Origin: Elymus sibiricus | Taxonomy: Eukaryota; Streptophyta; Magnoliopsida; Poales; Poaceae | Assembly (NCBI GenBank): GCA_039707655.1 | Contig: CM077667.1 | Span: 57,565,628 to 57,629,627, forward strand | Direction of reading: 5' to 3' | DNA length: 64,000 nt | Shown: piece by piece, positions 53,650 to 64,000 of the stretch | Numbering within the stretch: position 1 is the first letter of the stretch | Layout of the letters: the number at the start of each line of letters is the position of its first letter | Translations under genes and position numbers: made by a program | Notes under the pieces: generated by a model | What the model saw: only the letters and a program-made list of their open reading frames with translations | The model's database searches: none | Told to the model about the DNA's origin: nothing

Positions 53650-55050
53650 AGCTAGAGAGAGAGACAGGGAGGGGTGAGAGAGAGAGTGCGGGGAGGGTCG
53701 GCCGGGCTGGTGGGGCATCCCCACAGCCAGACTCGGTAGGTTGAGCCAGATGGACCGAGGCCGGACTTTTTGTCTATGCTTTCGTAAAAGCATCTTTACA
53801 AAATTACCTACATTCAATATCTACTCATTGCATTATATAAAATATTTGGTACTATCTAAACATTGGTGGGCAGTGTAACTCAGGATGGTTACACGGTGGT
53901 AGAGTTCCATTGTACCGAGTTTAATATATAACCAATGTCAGTAGACATTCCAGTGTTGAAACGATAGCGTTGACCACAGAGCCTGGAATGGGACATGCGA
54001 GTCTTAGTAGTTCATTCTTAAGGTCATATGTTACCTTGCACCTATTAGCGGCAGTGGGGCCGTGATTCCCTATGGGTTTGAAGGAGCCATGATCTTCCTT
54101 ATCGGTAGAGTGCCGTGAATCCTTTATCGCCACAGGCACGTGAATCGCTATCCGTGACGGGGCCATATAATCCCTATAGGATGTTGAGATAGGACAACCG
54201 AGGGAATACTTCAAGAGCCTCAGGAAGACACTACGACAGATACGGAAGGATGAAAGGACTCTGATCTTAGCATGCATCACACTCCTGGATGTGTGATTGG
54301 CTGGCTGCCTTTGCATATGACAAGTTTATCGCCCATGGGTAAAGTAATGCACCTCTGGAGAATGTAATGAATTGTAGCTTTTCAATCCATGATCTGGGAA
54401 AGATATGCGAACGCGGCAAGAAAGGTGTCTTTTGGAGATTCTATCAACCTATGAAGTCTGGTGACTAAATGTTTTAAGTGAAAATTGTGCTACAAATATT
54501 CCTAAAATCATTGCTGAGACCCACATGGAATATGTAGTAGTGATAGTGCATCTCCACCCACCGTATCTATGAACTTGTCGAGTACCTCCTGTACTCATCC
54601 TTTGTATTACCTTCTTCTTTAGACTCTGAATATTTGGGGGATATGCCGAATGATCCAAATACAAGGAGCCCGACCTTTTCGGATTAGTTGAAGCAGTCGA
54701 CCACGTCATCGCCAACGGAGCCGACAACAAAGAGGAAGGACCAGACGAGCAGTAGATGGAGTAGTATAGAATTAGTAGTAGCAGCGAGATCGATCATGTG
54801 TGACATGATCCGAACTCAATAAGTGATCGCAAGATAAATGGTGGTACCCCGCATGTCGCTACTAGTAGTTTTAATCGTTTGATCTTTGGATCTTTATTTG
54901 AGTGGAGTTTATAATATAATGATGGTTTGGACCCCCCCTATGGTTCTGTTGTACATTTTGTGGGATATAAGGCTCATAAGACGTTGTCCTGTGGGCGTTA
55001 TATCAACGACATCCATACTACACCATGTAGTGTATGGTGGGTCACCACAT
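53650..55050 (+). other. Probable 5' LTR of a decayed gypsy element, start unclear
   Basis: A GA-rich, then GC-rich piece (53650-53760) precedes AT-rich DNA with no ORF I can support. The last part looks like an LTR end because a tRNA-Met-type primer site follows at 55053. TGTAACTC at 53874 is a possible but unproven LTR start. Confidence 0.35.
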
Positions 55051-55052
55051 GT

Positions 55053-55063
55053 CGTATCAGAGC
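55053..55063 (+). other. Primer binding site, tRNA-iMet type
   Basis: CGTATCAGAGC, one change from the usual GGTATCAGAGC, next to a probable LTR end. It fits the gag remnant downstream. Confidence 0.55.
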
Positions 55064-55125
55064 AATGGCTTGACCCTTAGGTTGGAACCTAGTTAATTAG
55101 GTGACCTACAGCCATTATTAATAAG

Positions 55126-55130
55126 TATCC

Positions 55131-55174
<44 letters not shown>

Positions 55175-55179
55175 GGATA
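55126..55179. repeat. 54-bp perfect palindrome around (AT)20
   Basis: TATCCCG and CGGGATA flank an uninterrupted AT run, so the whole 54 bases are self-complementary. It lies in the leader of the decayed gypsy element. Confidence 0.9.
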
Positions 55180-55262
55180 ACATGATTTCGTGCAATCCTT
55201 CAATGCATAATCATCATATATTTCTTATCTACAATGATTTCTCACCGCCCATTTTTCTGATC

Positions 55263-56290
55263 CAGGATGGATTTTTTACATACCACCACATGTCACGGAG
55301 ACACATGAGTTGTCGTTTGATACGATGGGAGAACCACTGCATGACCAGTTGAGGGATATGCTATTGATGTTAGGAGTGACGGAGACACCTAGGATGTTAG
55401 CCATCGGTCATTATGATGGAAACATTCAAGCTAAGAACGTAGAAGAACTCATCCTACCCAAAGACTTAGGACTAAGAATTTCTCGCTTTACAAGTGAGGC
55501 TCATCATACCCATATAGCTCTAAGGATGGTTATGATGAACACAATCATCTCTATCCATCACGAAAGATCTAGGACACTAAAGGGTACATCATTCAGGGCC
55601 TTGCATTGAATTATTATGAGGACCAGAATGGAGTATATCATCTCCGTGTGATGCAGGTTAGACCTGGTAAAAAAATAGAGTACATGCAGAGGAGTGATAA
55701 CTTGTTTCACGCCTTCTTAGGATGTTTAGAAGCATAGAGGGAGAGATTAATAACCTAGTATCCTGGTGTACGAATCATGACACCTTGAAACATTTACATT
55801 AAATGCGACAATCCCAAAAACCTGCTTCCCAACCAGCAACACCAACCACACATGTTTATCCTCATGTAACTGAGGCATCACCCCAGCCATATTATGGTAC
55901 ACCCATAGACTCACCAGTACCAAGTGCTCATACCTCGGAGAAGCTGAACTATTTTGGACCTGGTAGCCAGAACTATCCCATACATTTTGAGGAAAGGTGC
56001 ATGTTCTGGATCATCGGCTAGAGTAGAAGAAGAAGTGGAACCATACACCGGCACTAGGAGCGATCCTATTCCAATATCTAAGGATGTGAGTTATCCTCAG
56101 CACAATAGAATGCCAACAGAATGGTATGAGGAACCACTTGAAGTTGAGCATGAGAGTGAGGAAGCTGAGAAGAAGGAAGGTGATACCGAGAGTGAAGATC
56201 ATTTTAACTTCAGCAACTTGATGAGAAATACTGAAGACGATAGTGACTATAACCTAGGGTGGATCCCAGGAAGTTTTCAGGGGAAGAAGT
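55263..56290 (+). pseudogene. Unrecognised ORF remnant in the gypsy leader
   Basis: A frame from about 55263 reads ..THELSFDTMGEPLHDQLRDMLLMLGV, then LPKDLGLRISRF and ALRMVMMNTI..LKGTSF to a stop at 55609. After a shift it resumes with YYEDQNGVYHLRVMQ (about 55608), then Pro/Gln/Thr-rich linker frames (55803-56021) and a Glu-rich acidic frame (55954-56292) ending PGSFQGKK. I do not know the family. Position, between the primer site and gag, suggests an extra 5' ORF or an N-terminal Gag extension. Confidence 0.4.
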
Positions 56291-56639
56291 AGAGGAAGAT
56301 AAAGATGTCCAAGGAGGGTAGAGATAACTTTTTACTATAGTGTAACACACTTTGAGCAAGTAATGTATGAACAAAATTCCCGACTTGTTCTGAGGCTACG
56401 ACTCTATGGAATAGTTGGAAGAGTTTGTAATAAACTTATGAGTGTATAATTATATGATACAAAGTTGCTCGAATTTGGTTGTCTTGGATTTTATTGTGTG
56501 ACTATATTTGTACATTAAAAGTTGAGCTTAATGTACAAATGCATGTTGTATCATGAATATAACAGATCTAGGGGAAACCAAGTGAGGAAGCGGCGCGGAA
56601 AGTAAGAGGCGAGCAAGAGAACAAGGTGATAGTAGATCA
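56291..56639. other. AT-rich spacer with a 12-bp perfect hairpin
   Basis: No ORF. TTTGTACATTAA (56507-56518) and TTAATGTACAAA (56528-56539) pair perfectly around a nine-base loop. Confidence 0.5.
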
Positions 56640-56941
56640 GATGTCGCCAATGCTACTACTGGAGATTTTGTACCACCACCACCTCCAAGACTTGTGTCTG
56701 AGGAGGGATTTTTGCGATACATCAACATGGTGGAAGAAAGGAATCAGACACAGACCGAGGCCTAAAATAAGTTTTTCCAAGAGGTGCTTGGAAGGAATCA
56801 GGATAGAGGTCGAGAAGGACCAATGCAAGGGGTCAGCTTCTCGGAATTTCAGCAAGCTCGACCCTTAAGCTTCTCCACTGTCGTAGAACCCATGGAGTCA
56901 AAGGATTGGTTGTTGGATATCGAAAGAAAGCTACTACATGT
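56640..56941 (+). pseudogene. Gypsy gag N-terminal fragment
   Basis: Reads ..FVPPPPPRLVSEEGFLRYI, then after a stop (near 56764) NKFFQEVLGRNQ and FQQARPLSFSTVVEPMESKDWLLDIERKLLHV. The P-x-F-S..EPMEA-like-DWL..IE.KL pattern is that of the region just before the Gag domain in chromovirus-type gypsy elements. It is interrupted by the solo LTR at 56942. Confidence 0.62.
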
Positions 56942-58581
56942 TGATGTCTACTACGCAACTTTATTCTTGTAGACTATGTTCGGCCTCCAAGCACAGAGAT
57001 TTGTAGGACAGTAGCAATTTTCCCTGAAGTGGATGACCTAAGGTTTATCAATCTATGGGAGGTATAGGATGAACATGGTCTCTCTCAAACAACCCTGCAA
57101 TCAAATACAAGAAACTATTTTGTCCCCAACACACCCAATACAATGTAAAATTGTATAGGTGCACTAGTTTGGCGAAGAGATGGTGATACAAGTGCAATAT
57201 GGATAGTAGATATAGGTTTTTGTAATCTAAAAATATAAAAACAGCGAGCAAAATGTTGTATAAATGCTTGGAAATAAGGCCTAGGGTCCATACTGTCACT
57301 AATGCAATATCTCAACAATGCTAACATAATAGAATCATATGATCATCCCTCAACGTGCGACAAAGAATCACTCCAAAGTTCATATCTAGCGAAGAACATA
57401 AGAAGAAATTGTTGTAGGTAGTAGAGCCACCTCAAAGTTGTTCTTTCCAATCAATCTTTTGAGCTATTCCTATAAGTGTCACAAACTGCCCTAGAGTTCG
57501 TACTAGAATAACACCATATGATACGCATCAATCAACTCTAATGTTACCTAGATACTCCAATGTCACCACAAGTATCTGTTAGTCAATTATATGATATGCA
57601 TCAAACAAGTTCAGATTCATCATATTCAATCCACGCAAAATAACTTCAAAGAGTACCCCCAAGATTTCTATCGGGGAAAGTAGGACAAGAACGTGTATGA
57701 ACCCATATGCATAGATTACCCCATTGTCACCACGGGAATCCGCAAGTTGAGTACCAAAATATTCATGAAGTGAATCAATAGAACACCCTATTGCCACCAA
57801 GGGTATCCACATGCAAGACATACATCAAGCGATCTCAAATCCAATATTCAATCCGACATAACAAAATCTTAAAGGGAAAGATTCAATTCATCACATCAAG
57901 ATAGCAAGGGACAAACACCATATGATCCAACTATATTAACAAAATCTATGATACATCAAGATCGTGACATCTCAAGAACACGAGAGAGCGAGAGATCAAT
58001 CACATAGCTACTAGTACATACCCTTAGCCCCGAGGGTGAACTACTCCCTCCTCGTCATGGGCACCGCCGGGATGATGAAGATGGCCTCCATTGATGAGTG
58101 CCTCCTCTGGCAGGGTGCTGGAACAGGGCTCTAGATGAGTTTCTTCGGTACAGAGGCTTGCGGCGGTGGAGCGGAAGTTCTAGGTTACCTTCTGAGGGTT
58201 TTCGTATTTATAGGATTCTTCGGCGTTGGAATCACGCTAAACAGAGCCACGAGGTGGTCCCAAGCCATCAGGGCGCGCCCGGGGGGGAGGGTGATTGAGC
58301 CCTGATGGCTTGGGGGCACCTGGTGTCCCCCCTCCGGTGGTTCTTCGCTCCAATATTTCTTATTTGCTCTAGAAAAATCGTCAAAAAGTTTCGGGCGATT
58401 CCGAGAACTTTTATTTTCTGCATAAGAGCAACACCATAGTAATTCTGCTAAAAACAGCGTCAGTCCGGGTTAGTTCAAATTAAATCATATAAAGTGCATC
58501 AAAACCATATAAAACTATTGTAAACATAAGTAAATATGGCATGCATACTTCATAAATTATCCATACGTTGGAGATGTATCA
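56942..58581 (-). mobile_element. Solo LTR (1640 bp) in gag
   Basis: On the minus strand it begins TGATACATCTCCAACG at 58581 and ends ..CGTAGTAGACATCA at 56942. The perfect duplication CATGT is at 56937-56941 and 58582-58586, with no internal region, so the element was reduced by LTR-LTR recombination. A perfect 16-bp inverted repeat (58259-58274 with 58299-58314) lies upstream of a TATA-like CTATAAATA near 58209. It is of the Sabrina/WHAM kind as far as I can judge. Confidence 0.88.
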
Positions 58582-58586
58582 CATGT

Positions 58587-59305
58587 TAATACTACTACAT
58601 GCCAACATTTGAAAAAAAAAGTGAAGCTGCTCTTCACCTTGCTGCAGCGGCGGTGATGTTGGAGGAAGGGAGAGGGCGACGTCGGTGTGGGAGGGAGGCA
58701 GAGGGCGGAGGCGACATGGGAGGTAGGGAGAGAGTGGTGACAATGTGGGAGGAAGGCGGGAGGAGGGACGAAGCGGAGGAAGAAGGAAGGAGGGAGGAGG
58801 GAGGGGGTCGATGGTGGGCGATGATGGTGGCGGGGAGTAGGAGCAACGGCGAGAGAGTGAGAGTGAAGAGAGGGAGTGAGAGGAATGGGCAGTGAGGATA
58901 AGCGTTGCTGGTCTTAGTGATAGCCCTAGCAGCAGCGCAGGGCAGAAGGCCTGCGTTGGAACTATCTCACTAGTTGTAACGCGGGGCCCTTGGGCCTCGC
59001 TGGTAGTAAGTGTGACCCAACAGTTGCTCCCGTGTAACCGTAGCAGTAGCACGGGGCCCATGGCACACGCTACTACTATCACATTAGTTGTAGTGCGGGT
59101 CCTAGACCTAGCGTTGCTGTTGTGGCCTCTCCGAGGGACACTGTGGGGACCATTTGGAGTAGCGCGGTGTAAGTTACCTAGCGCTATGACTACAGCTTAC
59201 CTGTAGCATATTGTTTTGACCCGTACTACGGCTACTTACCAGCAGCATCGACACATTACCCTGTGCTGCTATTAGGTTCCTGCCTATAGGGTTTTTCCTA
59301 GTAGT
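58587..59305 (+). mobile_element. C3: 3' end of a third CACTA element, truncated
   Basis: Ends TATAGGGTTTTTCCTAGTAGT at 59305, the complement of CACTACTAGGAAAAACC but lacking the last base. The 250 bases before it are dense in AGCAGTAGCACGGG/GTAGTGCGGG subterminal motifs. A purine-rich GGGAGGGAGG block (58660-58890) precedes them. The left border, near 58600 just after the gag fragment, is uncertain. No coding part remains. Confidence 0.65.
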
Positions 59306-59645
59306 CCCAAATAATATGTTCGAACCCCGTTGTTTTATACTTAGTAGTGATAATACAAATACTTACCTCACTACTCCTCCTGTCATACATTGAGGACACC
59401 GCTATATTGAACCTACTACTATGCCCCACTTCCACTAAATATCTACTAATCCACTTGGCCAAAGTGAACTAACATATCGGAAAGAAATACATAGCTACAA
59501 AATCACACATAATAAATCTCAGATAATACTCAATTACTTTCAATGAATAATATGATCATAAACCCACAATTCATCGGATCCCAATAAACACACCGCAAAT
59601 ATTACATCGAATAGGTCTCCGAAGAGATCATTGTATTGAACAACA

Positions 59646-59705
<60 letters not shown>

Positions 59706-60334
59706 AGCTACTGCTATGGACTCGTAGGTCATGTGGGAACTACTCACACATAATCATGGAGGCACCAAGGTTGATGACGACAGCCTCCATGATCGATTCC
59801 CCCTCTGGTAGAGTATCGACGGAGGACTCGAGATGGGAGCATGGAAGAACAGATGCTTGTGGTGGCGATAAAATTGTATCGGATCTCGCTCTGAGGGTTT
59901 TGGTTTATTTGTGAATTTACAGCGCATGAATTAGATAAGGGGGACCTACGAGGCCCCCACAAGCTCAGGCCCTAGAAGCTTCGAGAGGAGGCCAGATGGG
60001 TTACATGAGGGCCACAAGCTCAGGCGGCACCCCCTCACGGGGGCGTTCCGTGTAAGCTTGTGGCCCTCTCGTAACTCATATGGCCTCCTCTCGAAGCTTC
60101 TAGGGTCCCTCTTTGTCCAGAAAAAAATCACTGTAAAGTTTCATCGTATTTGGACTTCGTTTGGTATGGTTCTTCTGCGAAACCAAAAACAAGCAAAAAA
60201 TAGGATGTGGCACTAGGCACTGAGTTAATAGGCCAGTTCCCAAAAATTATATAAAATTGCATATAAAGCATACAAGATTGATAATATAATAGCATGTGAC
60301 TATCAAAAATTATAGATACGTCGGAGACGTATCA
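59306..60334 (-). repeat. E7 3' LTR, truncated, with an inverted duplication
   Basis: Starts TGATACGTCTCCGACG at 60334. A (GA)n run of more than 50 bases is at 59646-59701. A 55-bp insert (59970-60024) between two copies of CACAAGCTCAGG is the reverse complement of the neighbouring LTR sequence (arms 59970-60020 and 60055-60105, 47 of 51 matching). The 5' LTR copy lacks this insert. Confidence 0.8.
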
Positions 60335-61057
60335 GTATCCCCAAGCTTAATTCCTGCTCGTCCTCGAGTAAGTAAATGATAAAAACAAAAAAAATTGATG
60401 TTGAATGCTACCTAGCATGTCTTAATCATGTAATCTTTTTAGTATGAATTTTAAGAACGGATGACTTAGTAAATATCGAAATGATAATATAGATGAATAC
60501 TACCAAATAACCATTACTTTTCAAAATAAAAATGGTAAGGAACATTTTCCCTACTCATTTAATCTTGTAAGCAATGGCATAACTCGGTCTTCCTTATGTA
60601 AAGCATAAATAATGAATACCCCGGTGCCAAACTAAGCATTTGGCTCGTATTTTTTCACGCGCTTCAGCATTTTCAACTTCACTCAATACGTCAGCATGAG
60701 TCATCGACTTAACACTTTAGGTGGAATAGAATGATGATATGGGTTCATAAGGGAAAATAAAAATAAATAAAGTCTCGCATCAACTCGATGGATCGTTTGG
60801 GCATGGAGACTCCTTTCAATCGATATCGAGCGAGGAGAGTAGGGTTTCCCATGCAACAGATGCACTAGAGCTATAAGTTTTTGAAAGCTCGCTACTAAAA
60901 TTAAGTGGATGTGTATCCAACTTACTTGCTCATGAAGAACTCATGCATTCGAGGAAGCCTGTCAAAGGAGTATGGAAGTCAAGTTCTAATAATGTAAAAA
61001 TTCCCACTAGTATACGAAAATGACAAATCATGTAGACTATCTATATGAAGAACATGG
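60335..61057 (-). other. E7 polypurine tract and residual 3' region
   Basis: AATTAAGCTTGGGGATAC (minus strand) abuts the LTR. The remainder resembles the last part of the E3 and E6 3' regions (for example TCATGAAG.ACTC near 60931). No ORF. Confidence 0.65.
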
Positions 61058-61553
61058 TCCCCGTGATCGACTCCCCCTCCGACAAAGTACCAACGGAGGC
61101 CGCCGAATGGGATCATGAAAGAACAGAGGCTTGCGGCTGCAATAAATTGTTTTGGGTCTCGCTTTGAGGATTTTCGAATATTTGAGAATATATAGGGCTG
61201 GAATTAGGTCAAGCGGACCTCCGAGGGGCCTACAAGCTTGGATGGCACGCCCTACCCCTGGGGGTGCGCCTTCTATGCTTGTGGCCCTCTTTTAACAATT
61301 CTGGCCTCCTCCCGAAGCTTCTAGGGTCCCTCTTTGTCCAGAAATAATCACCGTAAAGTTTCATCGTGTTTGGACTTCGTTTGGTATGGTTTTTCTGCGA
61401 AACCAAAAAAAAGCAGAAAATAGGAACTGACACTGGGCACTGTGTTAATAGGTTAGTTCCTAAAATGATATAATTTTGCATATAAAATATACAAGATTGA
61501 TAATATAATAGCATAAAACAATCTAAGATTATAGACACGTTGGAGACGTATCA
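61058..61553 (-). repeat. E7 5' LTR, proximal part only
   Basis: Starts TGATACGTCTCCAACG at 61553 and aligns with the first half of the 3' LTR down to TGATCGACTCCCCCTCC, where the deletion junction lies. TATA-like TATATATT is near 61190. Confidence 0.75.
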
Positions 61554-61656
61554 AGACTCAATGACCATTGCAGTTATATCAAGAAATATAAACTTAGTCA
61601 CGAACTTGGAGATAAATAACAGTTATTATTATTTCCTCTAGGGCATATCTCCTACA
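61554..61656 (-). repeat. Fragment of a copia LTR 5' end (BARE/Angela-like)
   Basis: On the minus strand TGTAGGAGATATGCCCTAGAGG starts at 61656, the typical start of several Triticeae copia LTRs (TG..ATATGCCCTAGAGGCAATAA). It runs to the E7 border, so E7 probably inserted into it. Confidence 0.55.
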
Positions 61657-61715
61657 CGGGCCACAAAAGTGGAAAATCTTGGTTTTGAAAATCTTCATTG
61701 AAAATCTTCTTGTGA

Positions 61716-62727
61716 ATGTTTCTCTACCCATGCAAGGTAAAAACTCTTGTACAAGGAACAAATCTCCTTAATATCAGAATGCAAAACCGTCGAAGGGTTC
61801 TAATAAAAATGCTTGCTCAAAAGAGTATCAACATTAATCTTCAAACCATTATGTTCATTCATCTGAAAAAATCCAATGCTTACTCTTTTGATTATGCTAA
61901 CCCCTCGCCGAGGAAAAACTCACATGCTCCTCAAGAAGAATCCTTTCATGTTCTGTGTACAACAAATTCTTCTCAACGACCCGTCAACATATGGGTGGTT
62001 AAGAAAACATAATCTCTCATGCAGGAGAAGGCCTGCAGACAAAATTCAATGATCTACTGGAGACAAAATATTTTTTTCGAGGGATAAGCTTCAATTTTCA
62101 AATGGTTGACTATCACTCTTATAAATGATACCACTTCACCCATAAATGTTATTCCTGACTGCGAAACGAATTCTCTCGGAAGAGCTATTAGAACTTTGTA
62201 TGTGCATGCAAAAAGTTTTGGTAAGTCAAATTAATTCATTTGTAGGACTATATGTTCAGGTGCACCGAATGAATAATAGATAGTGGATGAACTACTCATA
62301 TGACTGTAGACAAAACCTTTTTCGATGATCCTAAATTGACTTCTCTTCACAAAAGTATATCACTATTGGCGACAACAACAACGCAAAGGTAATTGGTTAG
62401 GTAAAGCTGCTATTTCTAAGGACAAGAACATTGATAATGTTTATGCTTGTTTAGTCACTTGAATTCAATCTCATGTCTATTGCTAAATTATGTGTTCATG
62501 GCATGCTAGTATTATTCTCCAAGATAAATTCAATTGTCTACATGAAATCTAACAACACCTTTGTCTTTGAGGGAAAAAGAAAAGGCGATTTGGATAGTGT
62601 GAATTTTTTGCTAAGGGTCCCTCAGCTGCCACTTGTTTGCTTGCAAAATCTGCATAGGGTCGGCTGTGGCATTGAAGACTTGGTCATGCAGGTATCATTT
62701 TTGCAAGTCAACTATACACATGTGTGA
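61716..62727 (+). pseudogene. Copia Gag-protease/GAG-pre-integrase fragment
   Basis: After a frame with basic, Asn/Ser-rich sequence (61716-62012), a decayed region reads DSG.TTHMT.DKTFFDDPKLTSLHKS near 62285-62350. The DSG and HMTGD-like motifs mark a copia protease region. GKAAISKDKNIDNV (62402-62443) and SIAKLCVHGMLVLFSK..VYMKSNNTFVFEGKRKGDL (62473-62600) follow, then a shifted GPSAATCLLAKSA. This is the GAG-pre-integrase region. Stops and shifts are frequent. Integrase and reverse transcriptase are absent. Confidence 0.72.
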
Positions 62728-64000
62728 CTCTTTGTATAAAATGTTTCTGTTTTGTATGAAACATAAATTTGTCAAATTTCAAATTTTGAATGAGTCGTAT
62801 CACTTATAAAATTTATGTTGCGCCAATCTGAAAACATTACTGCACATGGTAGTACTTGTTGACGTTAGTTGCAAACTTTCGAGATCAAATGTTATTTTAT
62901 TCGTATGAAATAAGAAAAAAAAATGCTTGCATGAACATTGATAAAAAATGAACGGTGGAAATAAAAAGATTCACTGATATTGTACTCATAAAATCACAGT
63001 TTTCCCTTGCTAGCCCGGTAGCGCTGCTCAAGGTAGTCCACCAGTCATGCAGGACGCAACTGGATGTGGGGCCTGAATCGGTGGAGGTGGTGCCTGCCAC
63101 AGAAGACGGTGGGTGTTTTAGCCCACATCTGTTCACTTATTTACAGCTCGATGGTAATGTTTTTTACTAAAAGAGCGTCGTTGAGAGCCACACATGCTGC
63201 AACTTATAAGCACATAGGAGCCCCAAAAACGTAGCCTGCACCCGGAAGCCAATTAATTTAGAGCATAGGTTGGATGGAAGGTTCCAAGCACGAACTGGAA
63301 GCTTAGTTTAGCGCTAGAGTTAATTAACGCGTGGTCGGCAACGATCAGTACTGGTTGGTGGTGGCGTGCGGGCACTTGACGGGAGACGACAAAATGTATG
63401 GGTCCGGATGCTTTACTGCTGGGGGAGTGCATGCAATGGACTCCGCTGGGATCTAGCTGAACGCTCTGGCCACTTGCCCATCATTTTGCTTGCTGCTCGG
63501 CTATCAAATGCTGGGGAGTGCCCACACAATTGCTTGCTCACCGGGCCGGACAACGACAAAACTCCTATACACCGCCGGAAATTCAAATCTCCAACCCATG
63601 GAAATTCCAAGGGCGGTTTTATCTATCGGTGTTTTCAAAAAATCCCATATGTATATTCAAGAACAAAAGCGTATAAATTGATTAAACAACTTTTATGTAT
63701 GCCGAATTTTAACTGTTCCAACATCTAGAAAAGAACTTCGTTGTGCAAATGCTCCTCCAGCATCTCACGACCTCTTATAACACTTTGCAGCCTCATGAGC
63801 CAAGAGTTTTTTCTTTGAAAAAGGATAGAGAGAATATATCATGGTGCTTTTTCGTAGGATATTTTTTCATATACGAGCCAACACACAAGAAAAAAACTAA
63901 CACGTCCACATTTTGGTTCTTGGGATTTTGCTCAACAGCCAATCTATTGAGTTGCACATATCAACCTCTAAACTCGTCTGATATGGAAGTGCAATGTGTA
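62728..64000. other. Unassigned, possibly low-copy DNA
   Basis: No LTR, terminal repeat or known protein motif found. Open frames here (63366-63728 and minus 62897-63136) are short, lack recognisable domains and have no splice or promoter context I can defend. This is the only long stretch that does not look like one of the elements above. Confidence 0.4.

Larger units (their letters stand above)
59306..61553 (-). mobile_element. E7: internally deleted LTR element
   Basis: A 3' LTR piece (59306-60334), polypurine tract and about 700 bases of 3' non-coding DNA are joined at about 61058 to the middle of a 5' LTR (to 61553). The rest, including the primer site and all coding DNA, is deleted. 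The LTR type is a further relative of type B. The distal end of the 3' LTR is cut by C3. Confidence 0.78.

Noticed and set aside
53640..53760. GA-rich stretch as a promoter of a host gene
   Set aside because: Such (GA)n runs occur in most LTRs here; no downstream gene is present.
58579..59082. 167-codon minus-strand frame rich in Ser/Pro/Leu
   Set aside because: Arises from the purine-rich block of C3; composition only.
63366..63728. 120-codon frame near the right edge as a host gene
   Set aside because: No domain, no codon pattern, no splice or promoter support. Kept only as part of the unassigned region.

Overview
The window is repeat DNA from a large grass genome, most likely a Triticeae species (wheat, barley, rye or a relative). 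The evidence is the nested LTR retrotransposons and CACTA transposons of Triticeae type; I inferred this without a database search. I see no convincing host gene. Almost every base up to about 62.7 kb belongs to a transposable element, and most of the coding sequence is broken.

Layout. (1) 1-29368: the 3' end of a Tat-lineage Ty3/gypsy element (E0) with a degenerate spliced antisense ORF. Its 3' LTR is split by element E1 (3446-29073, target duplication ACCGA). E1 is a minus-strand, non-autonomous Athila-like element. It carries a 9.7-kb CACTA transposon C1 in its 3' LTR (4532-14248) and a close relative E2 in its protease region (17613-25521, duplication GGAAA). C1 holds two degenerate genes, a TNP2-type transposase and a nine-exon Ptta/En/Spm-type gene. 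(2) 29861-45012: the left part of a second CACTA family (C2), split by minus-strand element E3 (30279-43791, duplication GTTAG), which itself carries E4 (33365-39776, duplication AACAA). C2 keeps a TATA box, an apparently intact two-exon gene for a small coiled-coil protein with one C-terminal membrane segment, and the start of a TNP2 gene. (3) 45013-53649: a deleted element E5 (minus) and a nearly complete element E6 (plus), both sitting in pieces of one older LTR. (4) 53650-61553: a decayed tRNA-Met-primed gypsy element with a solo LTR inserted in gag (duplication CATGT), the 3' end of a third CACTA (C3), and an internally deleted element E7. (5) 61554-64000: copia fragments, then about 1.3 kb of unassigned DNA.

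How the parts work together. E1-E7 form a set of non-autonomous elements with related LTRs, tRNA-Asp-type primer binding sites and closely related 3' non-coding regions, but with different ORFs in between (gag-protease, a different short Gag, and two unknown proteins). None encodes reverse transcriptase or integrase, so they must have been moved by a partner element. The most interesting signals are in the shared non-coding parts: a tandem array of 31-33-nt hairpins whose arms change together, a duplicated internal polypurine tract inside a hairpin, a post-stop element, and an inverted repeat upstream of the LTR TATA box whose stem sequence differs between families while staying paired. C1 also has a long miRNA-precursor-like foldback just before its transposase gene.
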